A stretch of DNA of 64,000 nucleotides from Hybos culiciformis (lineage: Eukaryota; Arthropoda; Insecta; Diptera; Hybotidae): the NCBI GenBank assembly GCA_964007475.1, contig OZ023273.1:116297812-116361811 (forward strand). The letters are read 5' to 3'. The notes beneath the pieces were generated by a model. The model saw only the letters and a list, made by a program, of their open reading frames with translations. It ran no database searches and was not told the DNA's origin. Below, in pieces: positions 34,001 through 45,930 of this stretch (positions within the stretch are counted from its first letter, which is position 1; every line of letters starts with the position of its first letter). A program made the position numbers and the translations under genes.

Positions 34001-37000
34001 ATAGCTAGCGGAAAATTTCAACAAAAAAAAATTCTTCTATTTTTATTTGCATAACTATAAAATCATTTAGACATAGTAAAGTATCAATAAATTTATAAAA
34101 TACGGATCTTATGTAAAAGCACTGTGTCAAATTGAAATCGATATTTATGCAAAATTTTCCAAACAACTCAAATTGAATATCTTGTATCTTGTAATACTCT
34201 TTGGGTTTTCATTTCCAAGGACAGTTCTCACATAATGCATTGCATATATATACGCTAGAATTGTACTTTATATTTTTTTTAACTAAATATCAGCATATCA
34301 CCTAAATCTTTCCTATCAGAAAAATCCTGCATATACATAATACGTATTTAACGTAAAATTTTAAATTACGGATTATAATTATAATCATCGAAATATCTTT
34401 AAAATTTAATAAGTTAAAAAAAATGTATATTATTTTTGTGGTTTTGAAGCTTAATTGGATTAAATTTTAGCGGTAGATATGAAATATATTTATGAAAAAA
34501 TATATTATTATTAAAAATTTATTCAAAATTATTTTTTACCCCTTGAGGTTTCAGGTATACCATTATATTGTGTGTTAAACCAATATAGTTATATAGTTTG
34601 AATCATTTTAGTTGGAAAATTTCCACAATAAGCAGAAACTTTGTTTTTAATTCAATGCAATGGAGTTAAAAAAAGGTAACTAAAGTGACATTTATGTGAT
34701 GTCCATAAGCAATTAAAAATTATGTATATTATGTAGCTCATTTTTATAAATTTAAATATTTTTGAAACTTCACTATACTTATGAGTGACTTTTTTTATTT
34801 GTTTTCAATAATTACTCTACGAAATATCCTCTTAATTCAAAATATAAAAGAATAAAGATTAAAATTTTTGTTTTTATGCATATTCTCCAAAAATGAAATT
34901 ATTACTTCAATCTGTTTTTCCAATGTGAAACAAAAACTTTAAAGATTTTCGAAATTTTTAAATGAACAGGTCATACAAATCATTCTTCTTCATATATCGA
35001 ATATTATATATGCATATGCGTATGTTTAACGAAAATCGATTCATTTATAAATGACTGCGGTCAATTTTGAAATGGTCAAAATGTTAATCCTTGAGAGAAA
35101 GAGAATTAATTGATCAAAGTACCAAAATAATAATTTTTGTAATAAAATTTATTATTTATATATAGTTTTATACATAATATGCATAAAATACATCTGTCTA
35201 AAATAATTTTCAAGTTATCAAATCAATTATTTTTATCTGATGAAACTTGCTGTGATAAAAACGTGCCTTCAAGATAAATAAAATTTGTGTTTTATTTTTT
35301 TTTTGCCAGATAAATGCTACATTTATCATTTACGAACAAAATTTTAAAAAATTAAATACACATACAGTACATACTTATAAATGTTGCATTAAGTATTTGA
35401 TTATGATTTCAATGAAAATTTAAAAAAATTTATTGATTGTCAGAATTATTAAAAAAAAAAAATTCTATTATTATTATGTTCTAGTCTCTGTTCATTTGGA
35501 ATTTTCATTTCCACATTTTCAAAGTTTTTTTTTCAATTATACCATAAATTTTTTAATAATTTTAATCAACACAATTATTAAAATTCATTTTTCAACAAAA
35601 AACGGCAGTGAAAGTTCATTGGCATTAAGAAGATTTCAATTTATCTAGGACTAAAGAATTCTCAAGAACTTATAAAAACTTGAGTTTCAATGAATTTAAA
35701 GAATATCTAGATTTTTTTTAATCGCGTTTAAGTCTAGAAGAATTGCAACAGACAATTATTTAGATTAGACAGAACAACAGCTCAAATTTTATATTAATAT
35801 AGAATAACTTAATAAAGCTAATAATTTATTCATATATTAGTCTCTAGGTAACACAAGAAGATTTTTACATCTGAATGCGGGATATGTACTATATTACACG
35901 TAAAAAGGATAAATGCATATGTATATTTTTTCTTTTCTACTTTTATTTATCCAATTTTTGAGTTTTTATCAGAAAAAACCATAAGATTTTATTTAAAAAG
36001 TTTTCACTGGAAAAAAAAATGACGCTCTTTTTTTTTCCAGAAATCAGGTATACATAGAACATGCATATCTTATATTTGTGTATTTATGTTGTATAGCTAC
36101 AAAAAATAAAAAATTAAATCCTCTTTCAAAAATAAAAAAGCATAAGTTTAAAAGATTATATATTCAGTTTTTTGTTATTACTATAAATAAGACAGACAAA
36201 GATTGAAATCCAATAATTCCTATCAAATCAAAATAAAAATAAATATTTTTCTTTTATTTTTTTTTCCTAAAATAAACAAAAATAATAAAACACGTTCAGA
36301 TAATTATATTTAAAAAGTAAAATTATCCTTGGATATACAGAAATTGTCGCTAACGCAACTATCTGTTTTCAGTGAAATAGAAAACTATAATTTTCGTTTA
36401 ACAACTTTTGCTACATTTTTGGACGAGACATTTTTCCGTAATAAATGAAAGATTTTGATCACATTTACTGCCAGAAAATAACACATTTTAGTTTTATTTT
36501 TCTATTCCAAGCCAGAGTGAGAGTATATACAAAAAGACATGTATAAATTAAATCAGAAATGCAATCTTCGGATGCGGAAATTATTTTAGTACTCACGTAA
36601 CTTTTCTTTTGATTTCAAAGAAGTTATTAAGTTTTCTTTAAATAAATTTTATATAGTTATCTTATATAAAATTTTATTTTTATTATTAGATTATAATAAA
36701 AAATAAAAAAAAAATTATATGAACAAAAAATAAAATAAAATAAAGAATAAAGTATTAAGATAAAAAGCTTTAGTGCATGCAACAAAAAAAATTCATAAAA
36801 TTTTAAAAATCATAATAAAAATCCTTTTCATTTTCAAAATAATGTTTTACGATTCTTTTAATAACTTTTAACTGTGATGTGCTTAAAAAAATATGCTACC
36901 ATTATATTCCCGGACGAAGAATTTATTCACCTGAAAAAAAATTTCAACATTTTATATGTATATAGATTTAATTTCAGAAACTTTTATAATTTCAAATAAA

Positions 37001-38458
37001 TACTGAAAATTTTTAAGTTTGGTTTAAACACCCTTTCTGGGCATAGGGAATTATTATTGTTTCTAATATCATCTGACCTTTTTCATAAACATAATGTTTT
37101 GTAGACGAAAAAGTAATGATAATCTACAGTGAAGCAAAAATTACTTCAGCATTGAACTTTATTACGATGCACAATTTCTTTTTGAAATAAAAAATTTTCC
37201 AGTATATGCAAGATAATTTGATAAAAAATTTAATTAAAAACTTTTCCGGTTTATTTTCTTAAATTTTATTTTACCAATTTTATTTTTGGCTTCTATAGCA
37301 GAGGTATAGAATCACTAAAATAATAAAAGTTGAATTTAAATTCTCTAATCTTTAATTTTGTTTTCATGGTCTTTTTCGGTTATGGTCTTTTGACTGTTTC
37401 TATTAAAGAAGAATACTAAAAGTCATGCTTTCAAGATTTAAAGATATCTTATAATAAGTATCTAAGAAAAAAATTCAATTTAATTTTTATTGTCTTTTGC
37501 GATAATTTTTCATATAAACATTCCAAAATAAAGTAAAGTTTTGATAATTATTATGTTGAAATCAAAATATGTTAATTTAAGTAATAGTTTGCGGAAAAAT
37601 TATTTGCTTTAACACCTTGAACTGTTTTCAATCAAAACTTTTTTATATACTTTTTTACTAGAGTTCTCATAGTCAGCATATAGGAATCACATTTATGTAA
37701 TTAATGTTATACTATTTTTTTAAGCACACTATCAAATAATTTTATAAAACTTTTCAGACTAACTAACCTATAACAAAAAGCACTAAAAAAATAATCATTC
37801 CACAACCAAGAGAAAAAAAATTGAATAACCAAATGTAATTACTATTCAATTTAGAAAGTCAATAAGTACAGATACCGCAGTTTTAACATAAATAAAATAA
37901 TAAATTAACACCTGTCACAAACATATCACACGTTCTCATCTTATAAATGTCAACATTGTAAAATAACTTGTAGTTATATATGCAAACCCTTATACATACA
38001 TATATGCCAGTATTCCCAAATAAACATGAAAAAGGTGGTGTAACCAATTTATGTATGACTGGGTAAATGACTTTAATAATAAAAATGTCAAAGTAAAATA
38101 TTTACAAAATTCATTCCATTGGAATTTCCTGAAATTTTTCTCACAATATTTGTACACAAAAAATAAGTTTAGTTCAGAAGAAGAAACATGATTTCATTAT
38201 TATTTACCTAAAAGTATATCTAAAGAATTTTTTTTTTGAGTAAAAAAAATTAATTCTTTGTTATATCTATTAAATAATGATAACTCAAAGTTATATTGTT
38301 CTTACATCACAACATCATACTGAAAATTTATTATTTTGATATTATTTCAATTTCAATGCCAATTGAGAAGACAATGAACTTTCGAACATATGTTTTTTAT
38401 AAAAAACATAAATAAATCTAAAACCTACCTACCTACTTTTGCAATAATTATTATATGT
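31017..38458. other. Long gene-less A+T-rich region
   Basis: About 7.4 kb without a supportable gene. All ORFs are short, of biased composition and without motifs. I saw no long inverted repeats, clear tandem arrays or RNA genes. It could be intergenic DNA or a long intron of a gene outside the window. Confidence 0.45.
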
Positions 38459-38466
38459 ATATGCAT

Positions 38467-38974
38467 TAGACTGGTTCACAAAAAATTTTTTTTTGCCGCC
38501 CATACAGATTCTGAAATCTTACATCAAGAAACGAAATACGTCTTCCTTGATTTTTCGAAATTTTGTTTCCCCATCAAGCGCAACCAGTTTTTGTGATTTT
38601 TGAGGCCTAGACCTACCTTATTATGTTCAAAACTCTGTAACTTTTTTCTCTTTTAATTTTTTTTCCTCCTTTTTTTTTTGGTTTAACTGTCTTGATGCTC
38701 CGTTCATTTTTTGTTAACATCGTAAGGCTATAACAGTTATCCTTTTTTTTTTAGAGCTACCTAAAGGTGAATTTAAACTTTTTTCCCTATTTTTTTTTTA
38801 CTTTAGCACGCTATATCTTTTCTAATTTTAAGAGAAACATTTTTTTTTTTTTTTTTCATAAATTTGGCATTTTTCATGCAAAAAAAAAAAAAAAAAAATT
38901 AATGCTATGCTCAAAAAAATTTCATCATTTTTAGCATAATATCTACAAGACAAAATTCTATTAAGTTCTGTTTT
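38467..38974 (+). repeat. Left long terminal inverted repeat of the 7.5-kb element
   Basis: Inverted partner of 45398-45922. Shared blocks include GCCGCCCAT, TTTTGTTTCCCCATCAAGCG, TGAGGCCTAGACCTACCTTA, GTTAACATCGTAAGGCTATA, TTTAGCACGCTATATCTTTT and TAGCATAATATCTACAAGAC. Pairing stops near 38974 (GACAAAATTCTATTAAGTTC is still shared). The long A/T homopolymers differ in length between arms. Confidence 0.9.
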
Positions 38975-39027
38975 GGAATCAAACGTTATTAAAATTTTTC
39001 TTATTATTTAAAAAATTGTGTTTAAGC

Positions 39028-42000
39028 CAGAGTTAAAAATTTTATTTTTTTCACTCTTTCGCTTCCTTCTTTACAAAGGAAATAAAAATAAATAAATAAA
39101 AAACGTTCTTTGGGAACGAAATTTTATTTTTTATTTTTTCACTCCCAAAATAAAAATTAAAAAAAAGAAAGAAAAAAAACTCTCTTAAGAACGAAATATT
39201 TTTGTTTTCTATTTTTACTCCTTAGCCGGGAATTTTACATAATCGTATCATTGTTTTATTCTCTTCGTTAATTATCGTAGAGATTTGTTTTATTTTTTTT
39301 TCATGATAAGGAAAGCTAATGTTTTTTTTATTGTAATTGAAATCATTAATGCAATAAGATCATTATTCTAGGATTTTTTTGTTATAATATTTTGATAGCT
39401 AAATAAAGCAATAAAATGGGAAGAAAAAAGGAGAATTCAGTTAGGAAATATTTTAAATTCGACGATAACAATAAAATTAATATATGTAATATAGGGGATT
39501 GTAAGAGAACTATTGCCAAAAACAATTTGTCCAATTTACGTCGCCACATAAAAACCTGCCACAATAATACTTTTTTGGAACATCAAATCGACACTTTAAA
39601 TTCCAATAAAAACAATGTTAATAAAAATTTTTTTCAAACTATTAAAATCAAAGTAAATAAAGAAAATATAAAAATGGCCTGCGTGGATATGGTTGTAAAT
39701 GGGGACTGTTCGTTCAACTTAATGAATTCACGTGGGTTTCGCCATCTCATTGGGCCTATGATGTCAGAACTAGGAATAACTATGAATTCGATCAATATAA
39801 AATCTGAGATTTCATTGGCTGCCGCATCAATTAAAACAAATATAATCACCAATTTGAAAAATAAATTATTTTCCTTGAAAATAGATGAAGCCAGTAGAGT
39901 AAGTAGATCTATGCTAGGCATTAATGTGCAATATATATTTAATAGCGAAGTTCAAGTTAAAACTTTAGCAGTAGTTGAATTAAAAGAAAAACATACGGCA
40001 CTGTACATTAAAAATGTTGTAATTGATGTTTTAAAAAATTACGGCTTTACTGTAGACCAAATTTATTCAATTTCAACTGACAATGGCGCCAATATGCTAA
40101 AAGCAACGAATCTTTTAAATCAGAGCCTTGAAAACGAGATCGGGGATCAAATATATGATATCGAAGATGAAATGGAAGATGACGTAGAAGATGATATAAA
40201 TGATGAAACTGTACTCTCTTATGAAAATGAAAAAATGGAAATTTACAATCAACAACTCTATTATTTAATTTCAGAAGAAAAAAAAACCGAATATTTAGTG
40301 AATCAAATTAGATGTGCAGCACATACAGTGCAGCTTGCCGTATGTGATGTACTTAAAGATAGGGAAATTAAAAACAAAATTATTCAATTCCAAAAATTAG
40401 CAATTTTCTTAAGAACTCCAAGCCAAAGAAATATTTTAAGAAAAGCTGGACTAAAACAAGCAATTTTGAATAATGTTACGCGATGGAACTCCACATTTGA
40501 TATGCTTATGAGGTTGGTAGAATTAAAATCCCATATTAAATTGCATGAAACAGTCTACACAGAACTTGAAATTTCTGACGATCAATGGAATTTTGTTCAT
40601 CAATTTATTTCTGTTTTTACTCCTGTAAAAAATATTACTTTATACCTTCAAAAAGTGCAATTGGTTATGGGTGATTTTTACAAACTGTGGTTAGAATTGA
40701 AAATTAAAGTAAAACAAATTGCGGAACCACTTGCTTTATCACTCATAAGTTGTATAGAAAAAAGAGAAAAACAATTGTTTGAAAATAATATTATTTTGGC
40801 ATGCATTTATTTAGATCCACGTTTTTATTGCTTGCTTTCCTACGATAACAAAGAGAAGGCTAGAAATCATTTAAAATATTTATATGATCACATTGAATAT
40901 TTAGATTCGATCAGTGAAGAGTCCGTGTTGCAAAATATCGACAATAATGTTCTTAGTGCATCTTCATCATCTTCTGTTGGCTCATGTCTAGCTAGTGAAC
41001 GTTTATCATCATCTTCCGCTTTTAACTCAACTTCATCTGAAATAGATATTGATACCCTCATGAACGAGTACATAAGTGAGGTATCTGGCATTGGAATTAG
41101 GACTCAAAATAATCAGCGACATGAACAAGCAGCTAAAGAAATTCAAAATTACAACCCTGAAAGACTAGGTATTAATACTAATTTGTTAAATTATTGGGCA
41201 GTGAAACAAAAAGAACTTCCTGTCTTAAGCAGATTAGCCAACATTGTTCATGCAGTACCAGCTACACAAGTGAGCGTCGAACGATTATTTTCCGCTTTGA
41301 AGTTAGTTCTTTCTGATCAAAGAAATCGACTAGCTTCTAATAGTATTGAGGACATATTAATCGTTAAATGTAATTGGAATTTTGGATATGAAGAAAATAA
41401 ATGCCCGCAATGAAAATTTTTAAACTAACTATCAATCATTTTAATATTATGTTATTATTTTGTCTTTGTAAAACATACATTTTTGAAATTAAAATAAAAA
41501 ACTAATGAATTAAACTTTAAAAAAAATATTACTTGATTTCAAATTTTTTGTTTTTAAAAATACAGGTTAAGCTAATTGTCGTTTATTTTTGAAGTCATCT
41601 AAATCTGAAAATTTTGGTATTATTTTATTATTTAATTATGAAAATAAATATTTCTTTCTGAAATTTTACATAATTCTTTCAAATTTACGAATTATTATTT
41701 ATTAACAAATTGAAAATTATTTGGAATTTTTATTATGTAAGTATGTAAAACTGATGCTGAATATGTGTAAAACTTATGCTCTAATCGTTAGATTTAAGAA
41801 TTCTCTTATATGTTCGCAAACGAAAACAAACTTAATTTCATAATTTTATTTTTATTTTGCTTGTTTGCAACAAATTTTATTCTTAAAATTTCGTTTCACA
41901 AAAACAGTATCACAATTGTTGTACCCTTTTGGTACACTATACTTATTTATTATACTTACCCTTATCTTGCATATGATTTTGAATTCTTTGGAATTCTTTA

Positions 42001-42648
42001 ATATTTTTGTCCAAATCTGTTTGCAATAAAAATTGCTCTTTAAATTTAATTTATAACAAAATATGTTTATCTAAACATATTTTGTTTCTTTTATCAACGT
42101 GACCACCTAGCACGTTAAGAAATGCACACAGGTCATATGTGCTCACCAATACGTAACAAACTTGCTCTCTAAATTCTAAATACTAAATACTTACCATAAA
42201 ACACCCACACTAATTTAGTGCATTTACCATAATCACTTTAACTATATGCAATTATACAAACCATAAAATTAAGTTAAAATTAGTATAAATATTGTCAAAA
42301 TAATCGATTATATTATCATTGATAATTTTTTAGTCAATAAAGAAAGTTCTTAAAATTAAAGTATTTTCATTTTCATTACACAATAATAACAAACCAAAAT
42401 ATTTTTGTTTAATTTTTTTTTTATCATTATGAAACTAAGAGCGATAAAAAAAAATTTTTTTTTTCGTTCTTTCATAGGAATAGAAAATAAAAACAAAAAA
42501 AATAATATTATTGGGAACGAAATAACATATTATTATTTTTTCGCTCTCTAAGAGAGAATTTTTAAAATATCGAAAAAAATATTATTTATAAGATCGTTAT
42601 CATAAAGAGCAATAAGAGTGAAATAATAAAATAAAATTTTTAACCCTG
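39028..42648. mobile_element. Autonomous hAT transposon, nested
   Basis: The left end is CAGAGTTAAAAATTTTATT. The right end reads AATAAAATTTTTAACCCTG, an inverted repeat with one mismatch in the first 19 bases and the CAGRG start typical of hAT. GTTTAAGC lies left (39020-39027). CTTTAAGC lies right at 42651-42658, 7 of 8 matching but after two extra bases (GA), so the target duplication is imperfect. Subterminal regions contain TTCACTC/GAGTGAA and GGGAACGAAAT words on both sides. It encodes one intact transposase (39416-41413). It lies inside the longer-TIR element, so it inserted later. Confidence 0.85.
39416..41413 (+). CDS. hAT transposase, BED zinc finger, 665 aa, single exon
   Basis: Nuclear enzyme that would cut and paste the element at 39028-42648. 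An N-terminal BED-type finger (C24, C29, H44, H49) is expected to bind the TIRs. The RNase H-like core shows D157 in KIDEAS, D222 in STDNGAN, the hAT-specific CAAH at 300-303, and W357 in TRWNST. Catalytic E622 lies in VSVERLFSAL, within the C-terminal hAT dimerisation region (about 580-655, ending DQRNRLASNSIEDILIVK). An acidic stretch at about 240-265 and a serine-rich one at about 514-540 are linkers or insertions. The frame is unbroken and the full set of catalytic residues is present, so it could be active or very recently active. Confidence 0.95.
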   Translation: MGRKKENSVRKYFKFDDNNKINICNIGDCKRTIAKNNLSNLRRHIKTCHNNTFLEHQIDTLNSNKNNVNKNFFQTIKIKVNKENIKMACVDMVVNGDCSFNLMNSRGFRHLIGPMMSELGITMNSINIKSEISLAAASIKTNIITNLKNKLFSLKIDEASRVSRSMLGINVQYIFNSEVQVKTLAVVELKEKHTALYIKNVVIDVLKNYGFTVDQIYSISTDNGANMLKATNLLNQSLENEIGDQIYDIEDEMEDDVEDDINDETVLSYENEKMEIYNQQLYYLISEEKKTEYLVNQIRCAAHTVQLAVCDVLKDREIKNKIIQFQKLAIFLRTPSQRNILRKAGLKQAILNNVTRWNSTFDMLMRLVELKSHIKLHETVYTELEISDDQWNFVHQFISVFTPVKNITLYLQKVQLVMGDFYKLWLELKIKVKQIAEPLALSLISCIEKREKQLFENNIILACIYLDPRFYCLLSYDNKEKARNHLKYLYDHIEYLDSISEESVLQNIDNNVLSASSSSSVGSCLASERLSSSSAFNSTSSEIDIDTLMNEYISEVSGIGIRTQNNQRHEQAAKEIQNYNPERLGINTNLLNYWAVKQKELPVLSRLANIVHAVPATQVSVERLFSALKLVLSDQRNRLASNSIEDILIVKCNWNFGYEENKCPQ

Positions 42649-42670
42649 GACTTTAAGCAATTTAAAGGTA

Positions 42671-42806
42671 CTACAGATCGGGTAAAATATATTTTTATAC
42701 AAAATTTTACCAGTTTTTCTCCGGTAAAATTTTAAATGAAAAAACGTAAAACGGTTTTACTCCGGTAAAATTTTATATAAAAAAATGTATTTTACCCGAT
42801 CTGTAG
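42671..42806. mobile_element. 136-bp MITE with TA target duplication
   Basis: The ends are CTACAGATCGGGTAAAATAT and ATTTTACCCGATCTGTAG, with TA directly outside both (42669-42670 and 42807-42808). The arms pair over about 45 bp, with an internal CCGGTAAAATTTTA word repeated. A TA duplication and short non-coding body suggest a Tc1/mariner-type MITE. It lies in host-element sequence between the nested hAT and the four-exon gene. Confidence 0.75.
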
Positions 42807-43045
42807 TAATATAAATTTTTTTTTTTTTTTGTAAAAAACAATAACGATCTTCTTTTTGTCAATAACGATTTTTTTGTTTTCATTAATATAAAACGGTTTT
42901 TTAGATCGCTTACACAAAAAATTTGTCGTGTTTTAATAAACAGACCGTCAAAATAAGTGGTTAATAAAGTGAATAAAATTAATAAAATAATAAAAAACAC
43001 TGTTTTATTTCTTAAAAATTTTTTATTAATAAAAAACAAGAAAAA

Positions 43046-45270
43046 ATGGAAACTAGAAGAGGCAAAAAATTATATCTTTTGGGATATTTACTAGCAGTTG
43101 AAGAACTAGAATGTGATGAGCTACCAACAAACCGTAATATATTATTGTATTTTTCATTCCTCACAAAATATTTAAAAAAACCTAAAAGGGAAAGCTTGAA
43201 CATTGTTATAAAAGAATGTTCAAAAATTTGGTTTCATCTTGGGAAAACAGTGATACTGAAAAGGAATTCTGTAAGAAAATTGGAAAATTTAGTAAATGCT
43301 TACATGAAACTTAGTAAGTCCCGCTGCAGAAAAAGTATTAAGGTAATTGAAAATGAAAAAAAATTCACTGCAAAATTGGATCAAATATTCGATATATCAG
43401 GAAAATATTCAAAATTTTTATATTCAGAACAAAAAACAAGAAAACCTAAAAAGCCTAAGGTATCAATAAGTTCGTCTTCTTTATCGCAAACTAGCTCAGG
43501 GGAAATTTATCAAAATCCAGGTCAAATAAATTCACCAAAAGATCAAAGTTTTTCCTATTCGGATAAAACACTCGGTGCATTAGACCGAGGAAATATTTCT
43601 AATAGGAAAGCTGTTTTAGTTCTTGGATCCGCGGCTGCAGACTCTAATGTTGAATGCTCTAATGTTACAATCAGCACATCAACACTTAGAAGACGAAGAC
43701 ACGACTTTAGAAAAAAACAAGCCCAGATTATTCAAAACAAATTTGAAGTGAAAAATAACATTATAATACACTGGGACGGTAAACTTTTGCCGAGTTCAGA
43801 TGGATCAAAAAAAGAAGACCGATTAACAGTGATTGCTTCAGATGGTGACGTCAGTCAGCTTCTTGGCATACCCGCTTTACATCGTGGTACAGGAATCGGA
43901 CAAGCGACAGCAATATATGAACTTATTGTGAATTGGAATATTGAAGACAAAATCGCAGGCATGTGTTTCGACACAACGGCATCAAATACAGGTAAAATAT
44001 TTTTTTGTATTGAATTTTATCCGGATTGAAAAAAAATTATTATTGTAGGACCAAAAGCTGGAGCTTGTGTTCTTTTACAAAGACTGATCAAAAGAAATAT
44101 TTTATGGATTCCATGTCGACACCATATAATGGAAATTGTTCTTTCTGGAATTTTTAAAGAGGTAGAGGGGAAAAGTACGGGACCTGAAATTTTATTATTC
44201 AAAAAGTTTCAAAATAAGTGGGAGAAAATTAATAAATATAATTTTCAAGTTTCATCAGAAGCTGCTGTAAGCAATCGAAATGAAATTTTGGGGTTTTGCA
44301 GAGAACAGCTAATGGTAAGTTTTTCGTTCAAATTATATAAAATATAGTATAATAAGCAATTGTGAATTTTTCTACAGGTACATCACCCAAGAAACGATTA
44401 CAAAGAACTCTTAGAATTGGCTATTATATTTCTTGGTGGAGATCCAGAGAAAAAAATTTCTTTTAAAAAACCAGGTGCAGTAAGTCGAGCTAGGTGGATG
44501 ATAAAAGCCTCTTATTGTTTGAAAATATGGATGTTCAAAGAGCAGTTTGAACTGTCGCATTCCGAAAAGAATATGGTAGAAAGAGTTAGTTTTTTTGTGG
44601 TTACTGTATATTTGAAATTTTGGTTCTTGGCTCCAGTAGCGTCTTTAGCTCCTCAAAATGATTTAAAATTTCTTCAAAGCATTCAAAGGTATACTATAAA
44701 ATCAATTACTTTGAATAATTTTCTCATACAAAATGATTTGATTATTGCAGGTATTGCAAAACAGATGAAAATACTTCCAAGATTGCAAAAAATAAATTTT
44801 ACAACCATTTGTGGTATTTGGGAGAGGAGCTAGTATCTCTCAGCTTCTTTAACGAAGATTTAGAGATAAACGTTTTGAAAGAAATGTCAGCAAACATTAA
44901 AAACAAAGCCGGAAATTGGAACCACTTAAAAAAAATGCCATCGAATTTTGATTTCACTAAAATACATTTGCAGGATTTGGTCACCAAAAATTCTTTAAAT
45001 TTTTTTCAATGTTTGAAAATAAATACTGAATTTTTAGACAAGGATCCAGCTTTATGGAAATCTGATGCAGGATATCAAGACGGTTTTCGATTAGTTCAGA
45101 AGTTACAAGTTGTTAATGACAACGCCGAGAGGAGTGTTGCATTAATGACGGAATTTAACACATCGTTAACTTCTGACGAAACTGAAAAACAAATGATTCT
45201 CCAAATCGTGAGCCAGCACCGGCAAAACATGCCGATTATTGGAAAATCAAATATTTTTAAAACTAATTGA
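43046..45270 (+). CDS. Divergent hAT-like transposase, four exons, 680 aa
   Basis: Predicted transposase of the 7.5-kb element. My model is 43046-43991, 44049-44314, 44378-44688 and 44751-45270. All introns are short (57-63 bases), GT-AG, and keep one frame for 681 codons including stop. Start context is AAAATGG. Candidate catalytic residues are D244 in IHWDGK, D309 in CFDTTASNTG (split across intron 1), C338 with H340/H341 in PCRHHIMEIV where hAT proteins have CxxH, W444 in SRARWM, and E634 in NDNAERSVAL near the C-terminus. The order matches hAT, but the motifs are very different from the neighbouring hAT transposase and no BED finger is visible; a basic, serine-rich region (about 130-225) takes its place. 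I have a general memory of similar unnamed proteins in insects and cnidarians, but no name for the family. The 8-bp target duplication supports hAT-like chemistry. Confidence 0.85.
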
Positions 45271-45397
45271 AAAAAATTAATCATAAATAAATATAAAATT
45301 AAAACAATTTATAAATTCTTAATTATTTCTATTATAAATCTCCTTTTTTGATTCTTATTTACGAAAGCGAAACTTTTTATGTATTAACATTGTAGCT

Positions 45398-45922
45398 TAA
45401 AAAGAGAACTTAATAGAATTTTGTCTTGTAGATATTATGCTAAAAATGATGAAATTTTTTTGAGCATAGGATTAATTTTTTTTTTTTTTTTTTTGCATGA
45501 AAAATGCCAAATTTATGAAAAAAAAAAAAAAATGTTTCTCTTAAAATTAGAAAAGATATAGCGTGCTAAAGTAAAAAAAAAATAGGGAAAAAAGTTTAAA
45601 TTCACCTTTAGGTAGCTCTAAAAAAAAAAGGATAACTGGTATAGCCTTACGATGTTAACAAAAAATGAAGGGAGCGTCAAGACATGTTAATACTTTAGTT
45701 AAAAAAAAGGAGGAAAAAAAATTAAAAGACACAAAAGTTACAGAGTTTTGAACATAATAAGGTAGGTCTAGGCCTCAAAAATCACAAAAACTGGTTGCGC
45801 TTGATGGGGAAACAAAATTTTGAAAAATCTAAGAGCGTTTTCTCGTTTTTTTAAATTAATTTTTCGAAATCTGCATGGGCGGCAAGAAAATCTCAACATG
45901 ACCTCAAAAATGAACCAGTCTA
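45398..45922 (-). repeat. Right long terminal inverted repeat of the 7.5-kb element
   Basis: Inverted partner of 38467-38974. Relative to the left arm it carries a few extra bases (ATGTTAATACTTTAGTTA near 45684) and a different stretch close to the outer end, so the arms have diverged since insertion or were never identical. It starts about 130 bases after the stop codon of the four-exon gene. Confidence 0.9.
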
Positions 45923-45930
45923 ATATGCAT

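Larger units (their letters stand above)
38467..45922. mobile_element. 7.5-kb hAT-like transposon with long TIRs and 8-bp target duplication
   Basis: The ends are TAGACTGGTTCA and TGAACCAGTCTA. ATATGCAT directly follows the outer ends on both sides as a direct repeat (38459-38466 and 45923-45930); it is not self-complementary, so it is not just a continuation of the TIR. The TIRs run about 508 and 525 bp with scattered differences (for example GTTTCCCCATCAAGCGCAAC and its complement). An 8-bp duplication is the hAT signature. The element's own gene is the four-exon CDS at 43046-45270. An autonomous hAT (39028-42648) and a MITE (42671-42806) are nested between the left TIR and that gene; without them the host element is about 3.7 kb. 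Confidence 0.92.
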
